Shown: positions 23,928 through 33,203 of the stretch, in pieces
Numbering within the stretch: the stretch's first letter is position 1
How the letters are laid out: each line of letters opens with the position of its first letter
NCBI GenBank assembly: GCA_022773395.1
Contig: JALFBL010000085.1
Span: forward strand, 1-41,376
Length of the DNA: 41,376 nt
Source of the DNA: Prevotella sp.
GTDB lineage: Bacteria > Bacteroidota > Bacteroidia > Bacteroidales > Bacteroidaceae
Reading direction: 5' to 3'
The notes under the pieces: model-generated
Seen by the model: the letters and a program-made list of their open reading frames with translations, nothing else
The model's database searches: none
Told to the model about the DNA's origin: nothing
Translations under genes and position numbers: made by a program

Positions 23928-26103
23928 GGGCTCTACGTTGGATTTCCGCTATCATCGTCTTCACCTCTATTCCCACACGAAGGAAGTTCTTGTACAGCAC
24001 TCGCTCTCTTTCTTCTTTCGACGGGAAAGTATAGAATTTAGGCAACTCCACGTATCCGGCTTCTTCCATGGCTATCTCCGCCATGTCGAAATCCGTCTTG
24101 CAGAAAAACTTGGTGGTCCGGAACTCCTCCGACTCCTGTATGTTCATGCTGTCTCTGCGACCTGTCTTGGTCTTGACGAAATCCCTTGCCGTCTGTCCGC
24201 ATATCCAGCCTGTCGGCATATCGGAAATTTTACTTGCCGGCACAAGGCTGTCAAGGTTTTCGTTCAGATTGATAGAGGTCTTGTCACGATCTATGGTGAC
24301 ACCTCTCTTGAGCTGTACCACTTTTCCGAAGATGTCATTCGACAGCCATTCGAGCGTTTCCTTGCTTCTTGCCGAACCGCTTACCACGTTGCCCACGGTC
24401 GTGATGATTTTCTGCATACCCACCTTGCCGTAATCGGCCTCCAGCTGGGGAAGTTCCTGAAAACCGAGCGTCACGCTCACCTTGTTGCTTCGGGCGGTGC
24501 CTATCAGCCGGTCTATCTTGTGGAAATACAGGGTCGGCAACTCATCCACGATGATACTTACCGGGATGTTCTTTCCCTGCCCGGTATTCACTCGCGTGAC
24601 AAGTCGGTTCAGGATAAGGGCGTTCAACGCACCGATGATGCTTTCCATTTCGGGATCGTTGGCAATAAGCAGATACGACGGGTTCTTCGGATCGCTGACT
24701 TTCAGGTCGAAGTCGTCGCCGTCCTTGTGGAATATCCAGTACGATTCTTTGGTGGCAAGGCGCGAGGTATAGACACGGAGCGTGCCTATCATGCCTTCCA
24801 ACTGCTCCATCGCCTTGTTCTGCAAGGCGGTCTGGAACGGACCGAGCAGCGGTGCCACCTCGTTGTCGGTCTGCAGCACATCGAAGATGGTCTGATAGCT
24901 CTGGTTCAGGAATGAGAGGATATGCGGCATGTCGCTGTACTTGCCGAGCCAGTAGGCAGGTTCCGTCACGGGACCGTCCTTGTATTCGCGCACGATGCCC
25001 GTCGGCTTCCATATTCTTGTCACCGGATCCTGCACCTTGTCGGCATAAAGCTGTCTGCCGGAGGAGTCATACGGCTCTTTCTCATAGTTCACGAAGAAAT
25101 AGATACAGGCTGCCAGGAAATTGACGGCTGAGGTCTGGAAAAACTGGTCAGAGCCTCCGCCTCCCTCTTTCTTGCCTTTCTGCAGGGATTCCAGCAGGGT
25201 CTCTGCGGTCTCGCTGGCGGCAGCAAGGTTTGGAATGTATTTCGCCTGAATCGGGTTCACGCGCCGGCTGTACTCCACATCAACAAAGTTGATGATGTTG
25301 AACTGGCAGTTTGGCGGTGTCTTTCCCAATCGCCTGTTTTTCAGATAGTGATAGTATAGCTTGGTGGCTAAGGTAGGGAACTTATAATCATACACCACCA
25401 TGGCGAAACCTTTGGCAGAGTGCTGGCGTATGAACGGCTCGATGATGCTGAAAGTCTTGCCCGAACCGGGAGTGCCTACGACCCAAGTACCCCTGAAGGG
25501 ATTGGAGATGGACACGCAGCCTCTGCGGAATTTCCCCTTGTAGTAGAAACGCATTGGGATGTTCACAGAATACTTGTTTTCCACCGCTTCGGTGGACTGC
25601 TCGAAACTCTCGTTCTCAAAGTTGAAGCGGTCTTTCAACAGTCCTTCTTTCAGAAACTTCGAGATATTGTCGAGGGCGATATGGATGAGCATCGTCCCTA
25701 CGACAGACAATATCATGTAGAGCCAGATGTTGATTTTCAGCGTATAGATGCGCGGCATGATGGAGAAGCCAAAGATCCATACGGACAAGACAACCAGTCC
25801 GACACCGCCGAGCAACGGGTAGAGAACCTGCTTCCGGGAATCCATCTCAAGGTGCTTCTTGTTGCGCGTCCCCACGCAGGTGATGCAAATGAGGATAAAG
25901 GTGGTCACCTTGGCATATGTCAGGTTGCCGTCATGGTAGATGAACCATGTCTTGATGCGACCATGGATGTCCGCGAGCACCCCGCCCCAATGGTCAAGGG
26001 TCTCCGGACCGACGGCATACTCGAAAAATTCGAGCAGCAGCGAGATATAGACCGCCGCCCGGAATATCTTGTAAAGTCCCTGTATTTCTTTTGTTTCTTC
26101 CAT
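23917..26103 (-). CDS. mobC: Type IV coupling protein (TraG/VirD4 family, MobC-type)
   Basis: 728 aa. The N-terminal part has membrane segments near residues 11-30, 64-80, 96-115 and 120-145. A VirD4-type ATPase domain follows, with Walker A VVGTPGSGKTFSI at about 208-220 and a Walker B-like VSIIVDELPTL further on. ISDMPTGWICGQTARDF is typical of Bacteroidota MobC/TraG coupling proteins. It brings the relaxase-DNA complex to the transfer channel at the inner membrane. In CTnDOT the coupling gene lies with mobA and mobB; here it sits at the end of the tra operon between a lipoprotein and the lysozyme, and no relaxase is in the window. Confidence 0.9.
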   Translation of the reverse strand: MEETKEIQGLYKIFRAAVYISLLLEFFEYAVGPETLDHWGGVLADIHGRIKTWFIYHDGNLTYAKVTTFILICITCVGTRNKKHLEMDSRKQVLYPLLGGVGLVVLSVWIFGFSIMPRIYTLKINIWLYMILSVVGTMLIHIALDNISKFLKEGLLKDRFNFENESFEQSTEAVENKYSVNIPMRFYYKGKFRRGCVSISNPFRGTWVVGTPGSGKTFSIIEPFIRQHSAKGFAMVVYDYKFPTLATKLYYHYLKNRRLGKTPPNCQFNIINFVDVEYSRRVNPIQAKYIPNLAAASETAETLLESLQKGKKEGGGGSDQFFQTSAVNFLAACIYFFVNYEKEPYDSSGRQLYADKVQDPVTRIWKPTGIVREYKDGPVTEPAYWLGKYSDMPHILSFLNQSYQTIFDVLQTDNEVAPLLGPFQTALQNKAMEQLEGMIGTLRVYTSRLATKESYWIFHKDGDDFDLKVSDPKNPSYLLIANDPEMESIIGALNALILNRLVTRVNTGQGKNIPVSIIVDELPTLYFHKIDRLIGTARSNKVSVTLGFQELPQLEADYGKVGMQKIITTVGNVVSGSARSKETLEWLSNDIFGKVVQLKRGVTIDRDKTSINLNENLDSLVPASKISDMPTGWICGQTARDFVKTKTGRRDSMNIQESEEFRTTKFFCKTDFDMAEIAMEEAGYVELPKFYTFPSKEERERVLYKNFLRVGIEVKTMIAEIQRRAHAK

Positions 26104-26124
26104 AGGTTCTGATATTGTCCCCTA

Positions 26125-26913
26125 TTATTCGTTAAGGGTGATGATAGGACGTACCTTATGCAACTGAAGCTTGGGCGTCTCCTGCACGGCTCCGCTGCCG
26201 AGCGAGTACAGCCAAGCTTTCGAGGTCTCCTGACCGGCTACCTCCGTGGATGTCCAGTACCATACTTCGTCCGCCTCATCGGGCAACGGCTCTCCGCCAC
26301 ATCTTTCTATGATATGGTTGATGTACGGTTTTGCTACATACAGCAAGCGCATCTGGGCCACAGAAGGGATATAGGCACTCTGTCCGTAACGCCACAGGGC
26401 AAATACGGCATTGGCAGCAGGTGAGCCACAGCCACTGTTGGCATACATCTTATAGGTGTTGGCATTGCCATCATGGGCATACAGGTCGGCAGATGTCCCC
26501 TGCACCACACCGATACTGTCGGCAAAGGCTTCGTCCGACAGGTCACGGAGGTACACGGCATAGCCGTTTCCTTCCATCTTTTCATCGTTGTTGAGATGAA
26601 ACACCACGGCGATAGGCTCCTTATCCAGACGCTCACAGTCCTCAAAAGGTATGACACGTCCGTCGGTACAGAGCACATGACCTACCTGCATCGAGGTGTC
26701 GGGAAACTCATGGTGTCCGTCACAGGATGCGAGTGCCACGGACAGCACGAGCGAAAACATACAGAAATAGTTACACCGTAAAATCTTCCATGCCCGGCTC
26801 CATTTCACTTTCAGTCCCTTGCTCTTGGAACGGGGTTCCGTCTGCCTGCGGGCATTGGCGCGGTTGATGATCTTGTTCATACGGTTCAGTATTTTCACAT
26901 TGTTGGTTTTCAT
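26125..26913 (-). CDS. Lipoprotein with DUF1566-like C-terminus in tra operon
   Basis: 262 aa. An unusually long basic N-terminal stretch (~45 residues) precedes a lipoprotein signal ending LSVALASC (Cys64). The C-terminal half has AYIPSVAQMRLLYVAKPYI, then EVWYWTSTEVAGQETSKAWL and HKVRPI. This is a DUF1566/fimbrillin-tip-like pattern found in many Bacteroidota surface lipoproteins. It shares the (S)AYIPS-A-M motif with the 488-aa lipoprotein at 39380-40846 in the same operon. It may be surface exposed and help mating contact or exclusion; no enzyme motif is seen. A start nearer the signal is possible (an in-frame ATG lies 11 codons downstream). It lies between traO and mobC with short gaps. 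Confidence 0.7.
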   Translation of the reverse strand: MKTNNVKILNRMNKIINRANARRQTEPRSKSKGLKVKWSRAWKILRCNYFCMFSLVLSVALASCDGHHEFPDTSMQVGHVLCTDGRVIPFEDCERLDKEPIAVVFHLNNDEKMEGNGYAVYLRDLSDEAFADSIGVVQGTSADLYAHDGNANTYKMYANSGCGSPAANAVFALWRYGQSAYIPSVAQMRLLYVAKPYINHIIERCGGEPLPDEADEVWYWTSTEVAGQETSKAWLYSLGSGAVQETPKLQLHKVRPIITLNE

Positions 26914-26919
26914 GACTTC

Positions 26920-27426
26920 TTATTTTACAGGTAGTTTGACTCCAAACACGATACCTGTACGGAACAGGTCTTTGCCTTTTATCATCAGGTCTGACTTCAC
27001 CTGCCAGTACAGCTGCCAGCCGCCACGCAGACGGTAGTTGTGCTCATATCCGGCATGTATGCCGCCCAGCACCTTGTGGGTGTCCGAACCGAGCGAACCG
27101 CCGAAACGGAAGCTGCCGTAATGGTTGCGTCCTCTGACAATGCACGGCTTATAGGCGGCACCGACGCTCCACGAGCGGTAGTTCTTCCAGAACGAATCCG
27201 GGCAGACATGGCCACATGAGGCACATTTGTCCCATTTGAGATAACCGTTGGCGAAAAATTCCCAGGCATTGTGGTAGGCGTTCTCACGCTCATAGCTGAG
27301 AGTGGCATCCAGACCGTTCTCATACAAGAGACCGACACCCAGGGACACCCGTCCGTCACGATCGCCGGCAAACGCTGCAGATGACATGGCAAACACTGCG
27401 GCAAGAATCATCAGTATCTTCTTCAT
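26920..27426 (-). CDS. traO: Conjugative transfer protein TraO
   Basis: 168 aa with a signal peptide (MKKILMILAAVFAMSSAAFA). The beta-rich sequence has the TraO pattern: RVSLGVGLLYENGLDATLSY, YHNAWEFFANGYLKWDKC, and GGIHAGYEHNYRL near the end. It also carries a CASCGHVCP cysteine cluster. It is thought to be an outer-membrane or periplasmic part of the Bacteroidota transfer channel. It begins 3 bp after traN, matching the traN-traO order of CTnDOT. Confidence 0.85.
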   Translation of the reverse strand: MKKILMILAAVFAMSSAAFAGDRDGRVSLGVGLLYENGLDATLSYERENAYHNAWEFFANGYLKWDKCASCGHVCPDSFWKNYRSWSVGAAYKPCIVRGRNHYGSFRFGGSLGSDTHKVLGGIHAGYEHNYRLRGGWQLYWQVKSDLMIKGKDLFRTGIVFGVKLPVK

Positions 27427-27429
27427 GTC

Positions 27430-28278
27430 TTATTCCTCCCTCAATAATGCATTGCTGAATCCATCGGCCGACAGCACATCCTCATAGTCGATATTCAAGG
27501 ATATGGTGCGTCCGGAAATCTGTTTCTCCGTCAGCTCCACCGTCAGCACCTTGTCGTTGGGAAAGGTCAGTTTCTTCACCACAATCACATTGCGGTAGCC
27601 GTGTAGGAACGATCGGGACTGTTCCAATATCAGTTCCGGCTTCAGCTCCACAACCTGCGAGTTTGTGGCTTTCGACACCTTTTTGTCGGAAAGTTTGAGC
27701 CTTACCTCGTCGATGTCAAACCGGATGTTGGTGCGGTTCTCCACCGAGAAATCAAGGAAGAAGTAATCGCCGGCCGAATAGATGTTGTTCAGCCGCATGG
27801 TCATTCGGTGCTTCTTGCTGCCCACGTTACGGAACCTTGCAGGCGATGTCCATATCTGACGCGCATAGCGGTACATATCCTCCGTGGACATCGACACGGC
27901 GGGATTGTGGTAGGCGTTGCGCTCCGACAGTTCTATCTCCTTGCTGGTTACGGCCTCCGTCAGCCGTGTGGTGTATAGCAGGGCGTACTGGGTGCGGTAG
28001 CGTTCGGTCACGATGGTGACGATGGCAAGCACCTCGCCGTCCTCATGCCCGGCTTCCTTGGGTTTCAGACGGACGGTGTTGTTGATGGGCCGGTCGCCTG
28101 CAACCAAATCTGTGGATATGTCCACAAAACGTATCGGTTCGGAGGCGGTGATGACGGTCGTCACCTGTTCATTGACAGTAAGCTGCTCCATTTCCCAATA
28201 GGTGGTCTGTGCATGAATGGGCTGAAATGCGGCGGTGATGAAGAATGCCGCAAGAATTTTTGAAAGCATTGTTCTCAT
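27430..28278 (-). CDS. traN: Conjugative transfer protein TraN (VirB9-like, DUF4138)
   Basis: 282 aa from ATG 28278, which gives a proper signal peptide (SKILAAFFITAAFQPIHAQ) and an ATGA overlap with the methyltransferase stop. The longer frame from 28353 adds 25 non-signal residues. The family pattern is clear: EPIRFVDISTDLVAGD, NTVRLKP and a C-terminal beta domain with MRLNNIYSAGDYFFLDFSVE. TraN is proposed to be the VirB9-like outer-membrane-complex component that joins TraM and TraO. The coupling to an inserted methyltransferase gene is unusual. Confidence 0.88.
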   Translation of the reverse strand: MRTMLSKILAAFFITAAFQPIHAQTTYWEMEQLTVNEQVTTVITASEPIRFVDISTDLVAGDRPINNTVRLKPKEAGHEDGEVLAIVTIVTERYRTQYALLYTTRLTEAVTSKEIELSERNAYHNPAVSMSTEDMYRYARQIWTSPARFRNVGSKKHRMTMRLNNIYSAGDYFFLDFSVENRTNIRFDIDEVRLKLSDKKVSKATNSQVVELKPELILEQSRSFLHGYRNVIVVKKLTFPNDKVLTVELTEKQISGRTISLNIDYEDVLSADGFSNALLREE

Positions 28279-29069
28279 TGTTGATATTCCTGTTTTTCGT
28301 TTGTTGTTTCCGTGAGTCTCTCGGCCTTTATTCTTTCCTCTGCTATACGGCAATAACCGGCATCGGTCTCGAAGCCGATATAATGCCGTCCGCTTCGGAT
28401 GGCGGCTATCGCCGTGGTTCCTGACCCCATGCAGTTGTCAAGCACCACATCTCCCTCGTCGGTATATGTCCTTATCAGGTACTCCACGAGAGCAACGGGC
28501 TTCTGCGTCGGATGGAAGAAAGCCCCGGTCTTGTGTTCCTTCGGAATCTGAATGACAGAGGTAGGATATTTGTCATCGGCGATGCGGACATCGGTCATCC
28601 GCATGTTGCCATAGCACCGGTTTGTGAATGTCTGGCCGGTGCGCCGTCCGTGGTTGCGCTGCGATTTGTCGCAAGGAACCATCTGCGGGTGATACACGGG
28701 CAGATGCTCGTAGAACACAAGGATGTCCTCATGCTTCCTTAACGGCATACGATTGGCGTTCAGATGACCGCTGGCTCTGTCCTTATACCATACAAGGTTG
28801 TATCTCCACATTTCAGGCTGCGACATCAGCAGTCTTGCCGTGAACATGCCTTGTCCGAAAAGAATGACAGGACTGTCCGGTTTGATGATACGCCGGTATT
28901 GTTCCCATAGGGGTTCCAGCGGTATCTGCCTGTCCCAACCGGCATTTTTATTATGGCGGTTCAAAATGCCGTAAGGCAGGTCGCATACGACGGCATCGAC
29001 ACTTCTATCCGGCATGAGTGCCATCCCTGACAGGCAGTCCATATTATATATGTTGTCAATCCGTATCAT
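28275..29069 (-). CDS. Orphan beta-class DNA methyltransferase inside tra operon
   Basis: 264 aa. Motif IV DLPYG (residues 30-34) comes first, then a target-recognition region, then HPTQKPV (186-192) and motif I LDNCMGSGTT (210-219). This IV-before-I order defines beta-class N6-adenine or N4-cytosine methyltransferases; DLPYG is a variant of DPPY. No restriction endonuclease is nearby, so it is an orphan enzyme. A likely use is to mark element DNA so that it survives restriction in a recipient. It lies between traM (4-bp gap) and traN (4-bp overlap), so it is fully built into the operon. Confidence 0.88.
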   Translation of the reverse strand: MIRIDNIYNMDCLSGMALMPDRSVDAVVCDLPYGILNRHNKNAGWDRQIPLEPLWEQYRRIIKPDSPVILFGQGMFTARLLMSQPEMWRYNLVWYKDRASGHLNANRMPLRKHEDILVFYEHLPVYHPQMVPCDKSQRNHGRRTGQTFTNRCYGNMRMTDVRIADDKYPTSVIQIPKEHKTGAFFHPTQKPVALVEYLIRTYTDEGDVVLDNCMGSGTTAIAAIRSGRHYIGFETDAGYCRIAEERIKAERLTETTNEKQEYQQ

Positions 29070-29073
29070 CGTC

Positions 29074-30297
29074 CTATTTGTTTTTGTTGTTTTCCCTGCT
29101 GTTGACCAGATAGACGAAGGTTCCGTACTTGAGTTTCACCTTGTTTTTGCGGATGGCTTTCGAGATAGCCCCGGTGGTCTGCTGGTAGGCGTTCTGTATG
29201 GCCTGCATGCCCCACTGCGCGACATTGTTGCCGTAACTGCCGTTGTTGATGCTCATATTGCTGCTCATCGCCCCGGACGCTATGTCCTTTGTAGTCTCAC
29301 GGAAAGAGGAATTGGGGACATAAAGCCCCTCCATGCCGTCGGTGTCGTAGAGGGTCAGGCTCACCTTCAGGAGTTCGTCATTCACCATCAGGCTCTTGAC
29401 CGTGCCTTTCACACGCTGCTGTCCGAATCCGCTCATGGTGGCGTACATATACGAGCCTTTGGTGAGGACAACACCGTTGATCTCCACCTCGTCAAGCAGA
29501 CGCAACCTTACACGCGAACCGTCAACAGCTTTCACATCCTCGTCGATAATCGCCTTGATAAGGTTCGGCTCAGGCTCGTTCTCCGCAAGGGTATTGAAAT
29601 AGGCGGAGTTGGGTTTCTTGGCCTTTACTACGGATTGTGTGGCTGCGTCTTCGTGAGGCTGCGTGACGGCATCTTCGTTCTCTTTGACATTGCCTGTCGT
29701 TTTGAGGGTGTCAACGGCAGACGGTTGAGGTTCCTGTACGTCCTCAAGTCCTTTCTGACCGTTCAGGCGGGCTTCCGCCAGAGCCCTGTTCAGCTCGTCG
29801 AGGGCTTCCTGCCGGCGTTGCTCTCCGCGCCTGAGTCGTTCATCCTCATTCATCGGTGCGGTGATGGAATCGTTTGCCATCGCCATACCGCGCTCACGGC
29901 TCCTGTCAAGCCGGGACTGCATCTCCTGCAGCCGGCTTTCCGCCTCCTCGTCAAGCAGGGCGAGATCTTTTTCCGTGTATTTGGAGTCGTATGCTTCCGT
30001 ATCGCCACCGCGTTCACGGTCGATGTTCTCCACGGCCGAGTAGTCCTGGATCTTGCCGTATGACTTGGCCATGTTCTCATACTTGCCGCCTATCTCGTCG
30101 GTACGGAGTTGCGCCTGCGGCAGTTCCGGATTAAGGTATTCCGTGGTCTGCATGTGGGACGGTTTCTCTGCCAGTTCCACATCGAAGAGGTCAAAAATGA
30201 GGTACCCGGCAATCAGCAGCAAGGGATAAAGGATAGCCGGCAACCTGTATTTAGGCGCACGCCAGTCAATCCTGCTTGTAAGTTCTTTCAGGGTCAT
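29074..30297 (-). CDS. traM: Conjugative transfer protein TraM (VirB10-like)
   Basis: 407 aa. A short cytoplasmic head is followed by one membrane helix (residues ~20-37, PAILYPLLLIAGYLIF). A long charged, coiled-coil-like linker (residues ~75-190, rich in Glu, Arg and Gln) leads to a C-terminal domain with LLDEVEINGVVLTKGSYMYA and GLYVPNSSF, characteristic of Bacteroidota TraM. This is the VirB10-type protein that spans the periplasm and links inner- and outer-membrane complexes. Its start overlaps the upstream traL-position gene by 32 bp. Confidence 0.9.
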   Translation of the reverse strand: MTLKELTSRIDWRAPKYRLPAILYPLLLIAGYLIFDLFDVELAEKPSHMQTTEYLNPELPQAQLRTDEIGGKYENMAKSYGKIQDYSAVENIDRERGGDTEAYDSKYTEKDLALLDEEAESRLQEMQSRLDRSRERGMAMANDSITAPMNEDERLRRGEQRRQEALDELNRALAEARLNGQKGLEDVQEPQPSAVDTLKTTGNVKENEDAVTQPHEDAATQSVVKAKKPNSAYFNTLAENEPEPNLIKAIIDEDVKAVDGSRVRLRLLDEVEINGVVLTKGSYMYATMSGFGQQRVKGTVKSLMVNDELLKVSLTLYDTDGMEGLYVPNSSFRETTKDIASGAMSSNMSINNGSYGNNVAQWGMQAIQNAYQQTTGAISKAIRKNKVKLKYGTFVYLVNSRENNKNK

Positions 30298-30637
30298 TGC
30301 TCTCTATATTTATGATTTGTTTGTTACGTTTCTGTCTCAGCAGCTCTTCCTGATGCTGTGTCGCCGTGACCGTCTGCCCGGTTTTCGGACGGTTGTATAT
30401 CTGAACCATGCGACAGATATTCAGCGTCAGGCATCCGATGACGATGCCGAACACCAGCGTGAGGAACACTTTGGGATATTTGCAAGCGAAGCATTGCGCA
30501 TATCCGGCGGCCTTGTCGATTTTCAGGAACTTGGCCCATTTACGACCGGCACTGACCTCCTTCTCGTACCTTTCGGCATACCTGGGATCATTCTTGTCCG
30601 GCATATTCTCTCCGAGTATCAGTTTCTTCCATCCCAT
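30266..30637 (-). CDS. Small inner-membrane transfer protein at the TraL position
   Basis: 123 aa with one central membrane helix (VFLTLVFGIVIGCLTLNI, residues ~57-74), a charged N-terminal half (YAERYEKEVSAGRKWAKFLK) and a Gln/Arg-rich C-terminal tail. It lies between traK and traM, where CTnDOT has traL, and has similar size and topology. I do not recognise the DUF3989/TraL sequence pattern clearly, so the name rests on position. It probably joins the inner-membrane part of the channel. Confidence 0.65.
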   Translation of the reverse strand: MGWKKLILGENMPDKNDPRYAERYEKEVSAGRKWAKFLKIDKAAGYAQCFACKYPKVFLTLVFGIVIGCLTLNICRMVQIYNRPKTGQTVTATQHQEELLRQKRNKQIINIESNDPERTYKQD

Positions 30638-30639
30638 AA

Positions 30640-31254
30640 TCAGTAGCTGTTTTTGGTTTTCTGTTCAATATCTTTGTTCAGCAGGGTGCGCCAGTTCACG
30701 ATAAGCAGCCCGTGGGGGTTGTTGTCGGTACGGGGCACACGCTTCAGCTGTCCCGCCGTCACCAACTCTCGGGTGAGGATGGAGGTGCGGCGTTCGATGC
30801 GCTGCCTGCCGTAGTAGGTGAACTCCATATTTTCCTTGTTGAACTTGATACTGTCGCAGAATATCGAGCATACCGCCGAGGTTCCCATGATGTTGTTGTA
30901 GAATCCTTTTTCCTTGAGGGTGTTGTACTGGGCAAGTCCGGTCTCATCCACAAGGTACATCGCCTTGTCAAGCGTGTACTTGATGTATTTGTCATCGGGT
31001 GCCAGGGTGAAGAAGTAATGGTGGAACATTTCCACATGGGACTTCGCTTCCACATCGAGGGTCTCTTCCATAGTGGTGCGTTGTACGAGGATGGGCACAT
31101 TTCCGTCCAGCACATAAATTTTCTGCTGGGCATCCACCACCATGGTACGGGCTGTCCAGATGCTCGACAGGCTGATAACGACGCACCCGACCAAGAACAA
31201 GGCGCAGATTATCATCACGAGCTTGATTTTGTTCTCTAAATTTTTTATGACCAT
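30640..31254 (-). CDS. traK: Conjugative transfer protein TraK (VirB8-like)
   Basis: 204 aa. One N-terminal membrane helix (LVMIICALFLVGCVVISL) precedes a periplasmic domain with the TraK pattern: IYVLDGNVPILVQRTTMEET, HVEMFHHYFFTLAPDD and ending LLIVNWRTLL. TraK-type proteins play the VirB8-like role of assembling the inner-membrane complex. Two base pairs separate it from the next gene, and it follows traJ after 40 bp. Confidence 0.9.
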   Translation of the reverse strand: MVIKNLENKIKLVMIICALFLVGCVVISLSSIWTARTMVVDAQQKIYVLDGNVPILVQRTTMEETLDVEAKSHVEMFHHYFFTLAPDDKYIKYTLDKAMYLVDETGLAQYNTLKEKGFYNNIMGTSAVCSIFCDSIKFNKENMEFTYYGRQRIERRTSILTRELVTAGQLKRVPRTDNNPHGLLIVNWRTLLNKDIEQKTKNSY

Positions 31255-31294
31255 TGTTTCCTTATTTGATTGGTTTCCTATACCTTATTATACA

Positions 31295-32425
31295 TTATCG
31301 CATCATGGATGAAATTGCGCCGGTCGTTGACATCTTCGCCTGCTGTGCCACACCCTCACCGAAGTTTCTCGTACTGAAGGCCGTGTCTCCTTCAGGAATC
31401 ATCCATGCAGCCAAGTCAGGAACAAGGTTCAGGCATTTCAGAGCCACGATGCTGGCAGCCATCAGATAACCCGCCGAGAAGAAGGAGTTTTGCAGGTAGG
31501 CTGCCATCATTGCCTCGTTCTGGGTAATGGCGGTCAGGTTCTCCACCTGTATGCACAGCACGATGTCAAACAGCAACAGCACATAAAAACCGACGAAGTA
31601 CAGCATCGCTCCGTAGAAATGCACCGTCAGGTAGCGTATCAGCCATTTTGCCCAGGCACCTTCCCATTTCGGCAAGAGTGAAAACGCCCACTGTATCGGA
31701 CCGAAAATCGTCAGCATACCGAGCAGAATCTGCTGACAATAGATCGTAGCCCACCAGCCTATCCTGAAGACAATCAACGCAATAACCATCACGATTTTGT
31801 CTATGCAGACCACTGCGCCGGAGGTCAGTGAAGTAAACCATAGCTTGCTGGCATCCTTCTCCATGTTGGTGACTTCATCGATACCGGTCTGTTCCATGGT
31901 CGATTCTATCAGTGCGGGATCCATCGTACCGGCACGGGCCACATCCGCCTGTGCCTGCAGGCTGGTATAGAGCGTGTCACGGACAAAAATGAGCTGCTGC
32001 ACTTCCTCAAACTTATCCCCAATCTGGGCGGCTTCCGCCTGATACAAATCATGGGTGTAGGAGCCTATGGCATTAGGGATATACGAAAGGAAATCAAGCA
32101 CACACCAGCTGCTGCCGCTGTTGTGCATCCCCGTGTCCGCAGGAGGATACCACCATGTCATCACGATGGCCACCGCCAAAGGACGGAACAGCTTCATCAC
32201 GTCGAGTGGCTCGTTCTTCACCATCATCTTGTAGGCCATGCCTGCCGCCATCACGATAGCGAAGAGTGCCGCCAGTGCCATGCACATTTGTAAAATCCAC
32301 CAAAATGGCCCTTGAGAGCCTGTGAACGTGGCGTCACACAGGAACTCGTTGGTCTGGAAAATCACATCATCCACCTCTTCCTCAAGCAGGTTGATGCCAA
32401 AGTCGCTAAGAATATTGTCTGCCAT
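31295..32425 (-). CDS. traJ: Conjugative transfer protein TraJ (VirB6-like membrane protein)
   Basis: 376 aa from ATG 32425. The open frame extends upstream to 32872, but that part is an arginine-rich shadow of the preceding gene. The protein begins with an acidic segment (NLLEEEVDDVIFQTNEFLCD) and has about six membrane helices, among them WWILQMCMALAALFAIVMAA, IVMVIALIVFRIGWWATIYC and LYFVGFYVLLLFDIVLC. Polytopic layout and place before traK fit TraJ, the VirB6-like inner-membrane channel component. The tail is short and hydrophilic. Confidence 0.88.
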   Translation of the reverse strand: MADNILSDFGINLLEEEVDDVIFQTNEFLCDATFTGSQGPFWWILQMCMALAALFAIVMAAGMAYKMMVKNEPLDVMKLFRPLAVAIVMTWWYPPADTGMHNSGSSWCVLDFLSYIPNAIGSYTHDLYQAEAAQIGDKFEEVQQLIFVRDTLYTSLQAQADVARAGTMDPALIESTMEQTGIDEVTNMEKDASKLWFTSLTSGAVVCIDKIVMVIALIVFRIGWWATIYCQQILLGMLTIFGPIQWAFSLLPKWEGAWAKWLIRYLTVHFYGAMLYFVGFYVLLLFDIVLCIQVENLTAITQNEAMMAAYLQNSFFSAGYLMAASIVALKCLNLVPDLAAWMIPEGDTAFSTRNFGEGVAQQAKMSTTGAISSMMR

Positions 32426-32471
32426 TGAATATTGTATATTAGTTATCTGTTTCTGAATCTGTCTGTCGCTC

Positions 32472-33203
32472 CTATGGTTGGCTGACACTGTTTCCCGTCG
32501 CACTCCAGCACGCATCGCGCCACCGGGCCAGTGCCTCCGCCGCATACACGGCGTTCTTGTTTTCCCTTTCATAGCTTGATGCCAATAGCGAGGCGGTTGT
32601 CTTGCTGTTGGCCAGATAGACAAGGTAGCGTACCAGTTCCTCATTCTTGCGCGACACGTCGGCATAGATGCGCAGGTACTGTTTCTTGCGCTGTGAGTTG
32701 GGCATATAGGCTTCCTGTGTCGCCTTGATGGCTGATTTGAACACGTTATAGTATTCCTTCCACACCGTCCGCTGTCCGGGCGAGCCGCCCAGCTGCAGGA
32801 TGCGGTCGATGTTCTTCTTGAAATCCTCCATCTTGGAGTTGAGCTTGTCGCCCTCTGCCAGCCATGCGACATCCAGTGCGCCGCCTGTGCGGTCAGCCAC
32901 GTTCAACGCCTCAATCTCGGCCCGCTTTGTCAGGGCGGAGTCCAGTTTCTCCGCATCATCCACCTGCCAGTATCCGGCAATCCCCGCCGTCGTGCGGAAC
33001 GACAGCTTGTTTTTTGCAGCGGCGGTTTTCCTGTAGTTGCTGTGCAGCAGCGTGTAGTACAAGTCCGGAGTAAGGGAGCCGGAACCCATCTCCGCCACGG
33101 TAAACTGGTTCTGTTTGGCGGCATCATGGTTATATGTCACGTTCTGCGCGGTGACCGAGACCATGCACAGTCCTGTCATCAGATAGAGTATCAGCCGTTT
33201 CAT
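32472..33203 (-). CDS. Exported transfer-operon protein (possibly DUF5045)
   Basis: 243 aa with a signal peptide (MKRLILYLMTGLCMVSVTAQ). The mature protein is mostly helical and charged, with a periodic region around residues 85-200 that could form a helical bundle (EDFKKNIDRILQLGG, YLRIYADVSRKNEELVRYL). No catalytic motif is seen. It overlaps the preceding gene through ATGA and lies before traJ. I think it belongs to DUF5045, a family known from Bacteroidota transfer operons, but this is from memory of position and shape. It is probably periplasmic. Confidence 0.65.
   Translation of the reverse strand: MKRLILYLMTGLCMVSVTAQNVTYNHDAAKQNQFTVAEMGSGSLTPDLYYTLLHSNYRKTAAAKNKLSFRTTAGIAGYWQVDDAEKLDSALTKRAEIEALNVADRTGGALDVAWLAEGDKLNSKMEDFKKNIDRILQLGGSPGQRTVWKEYYNVFKSAIKATQEAYMPNSQRKKQYLRIYADVSRKNEELVRYLVYLANSKTTASLLASSYERENKNAVYAAEALARWRDACWSATGNSVSQP

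Noticed and set aside
23797..24915. 372-aa plus-strand frame
   Set aside because: Antisense to the lysozyme and coupling-protein genes, which carry clear family motifs.
29014..30063. 349-aa plus-strand frame
   Set aside because: Antisense shadow of traM.
32426..32872. N-terminal extension of traJ
   Set aside because: The extension is Arg-rich and out of frame with, but fully inside, the well-supported 243-aa exported protein gene; TraJ begins at 32425.
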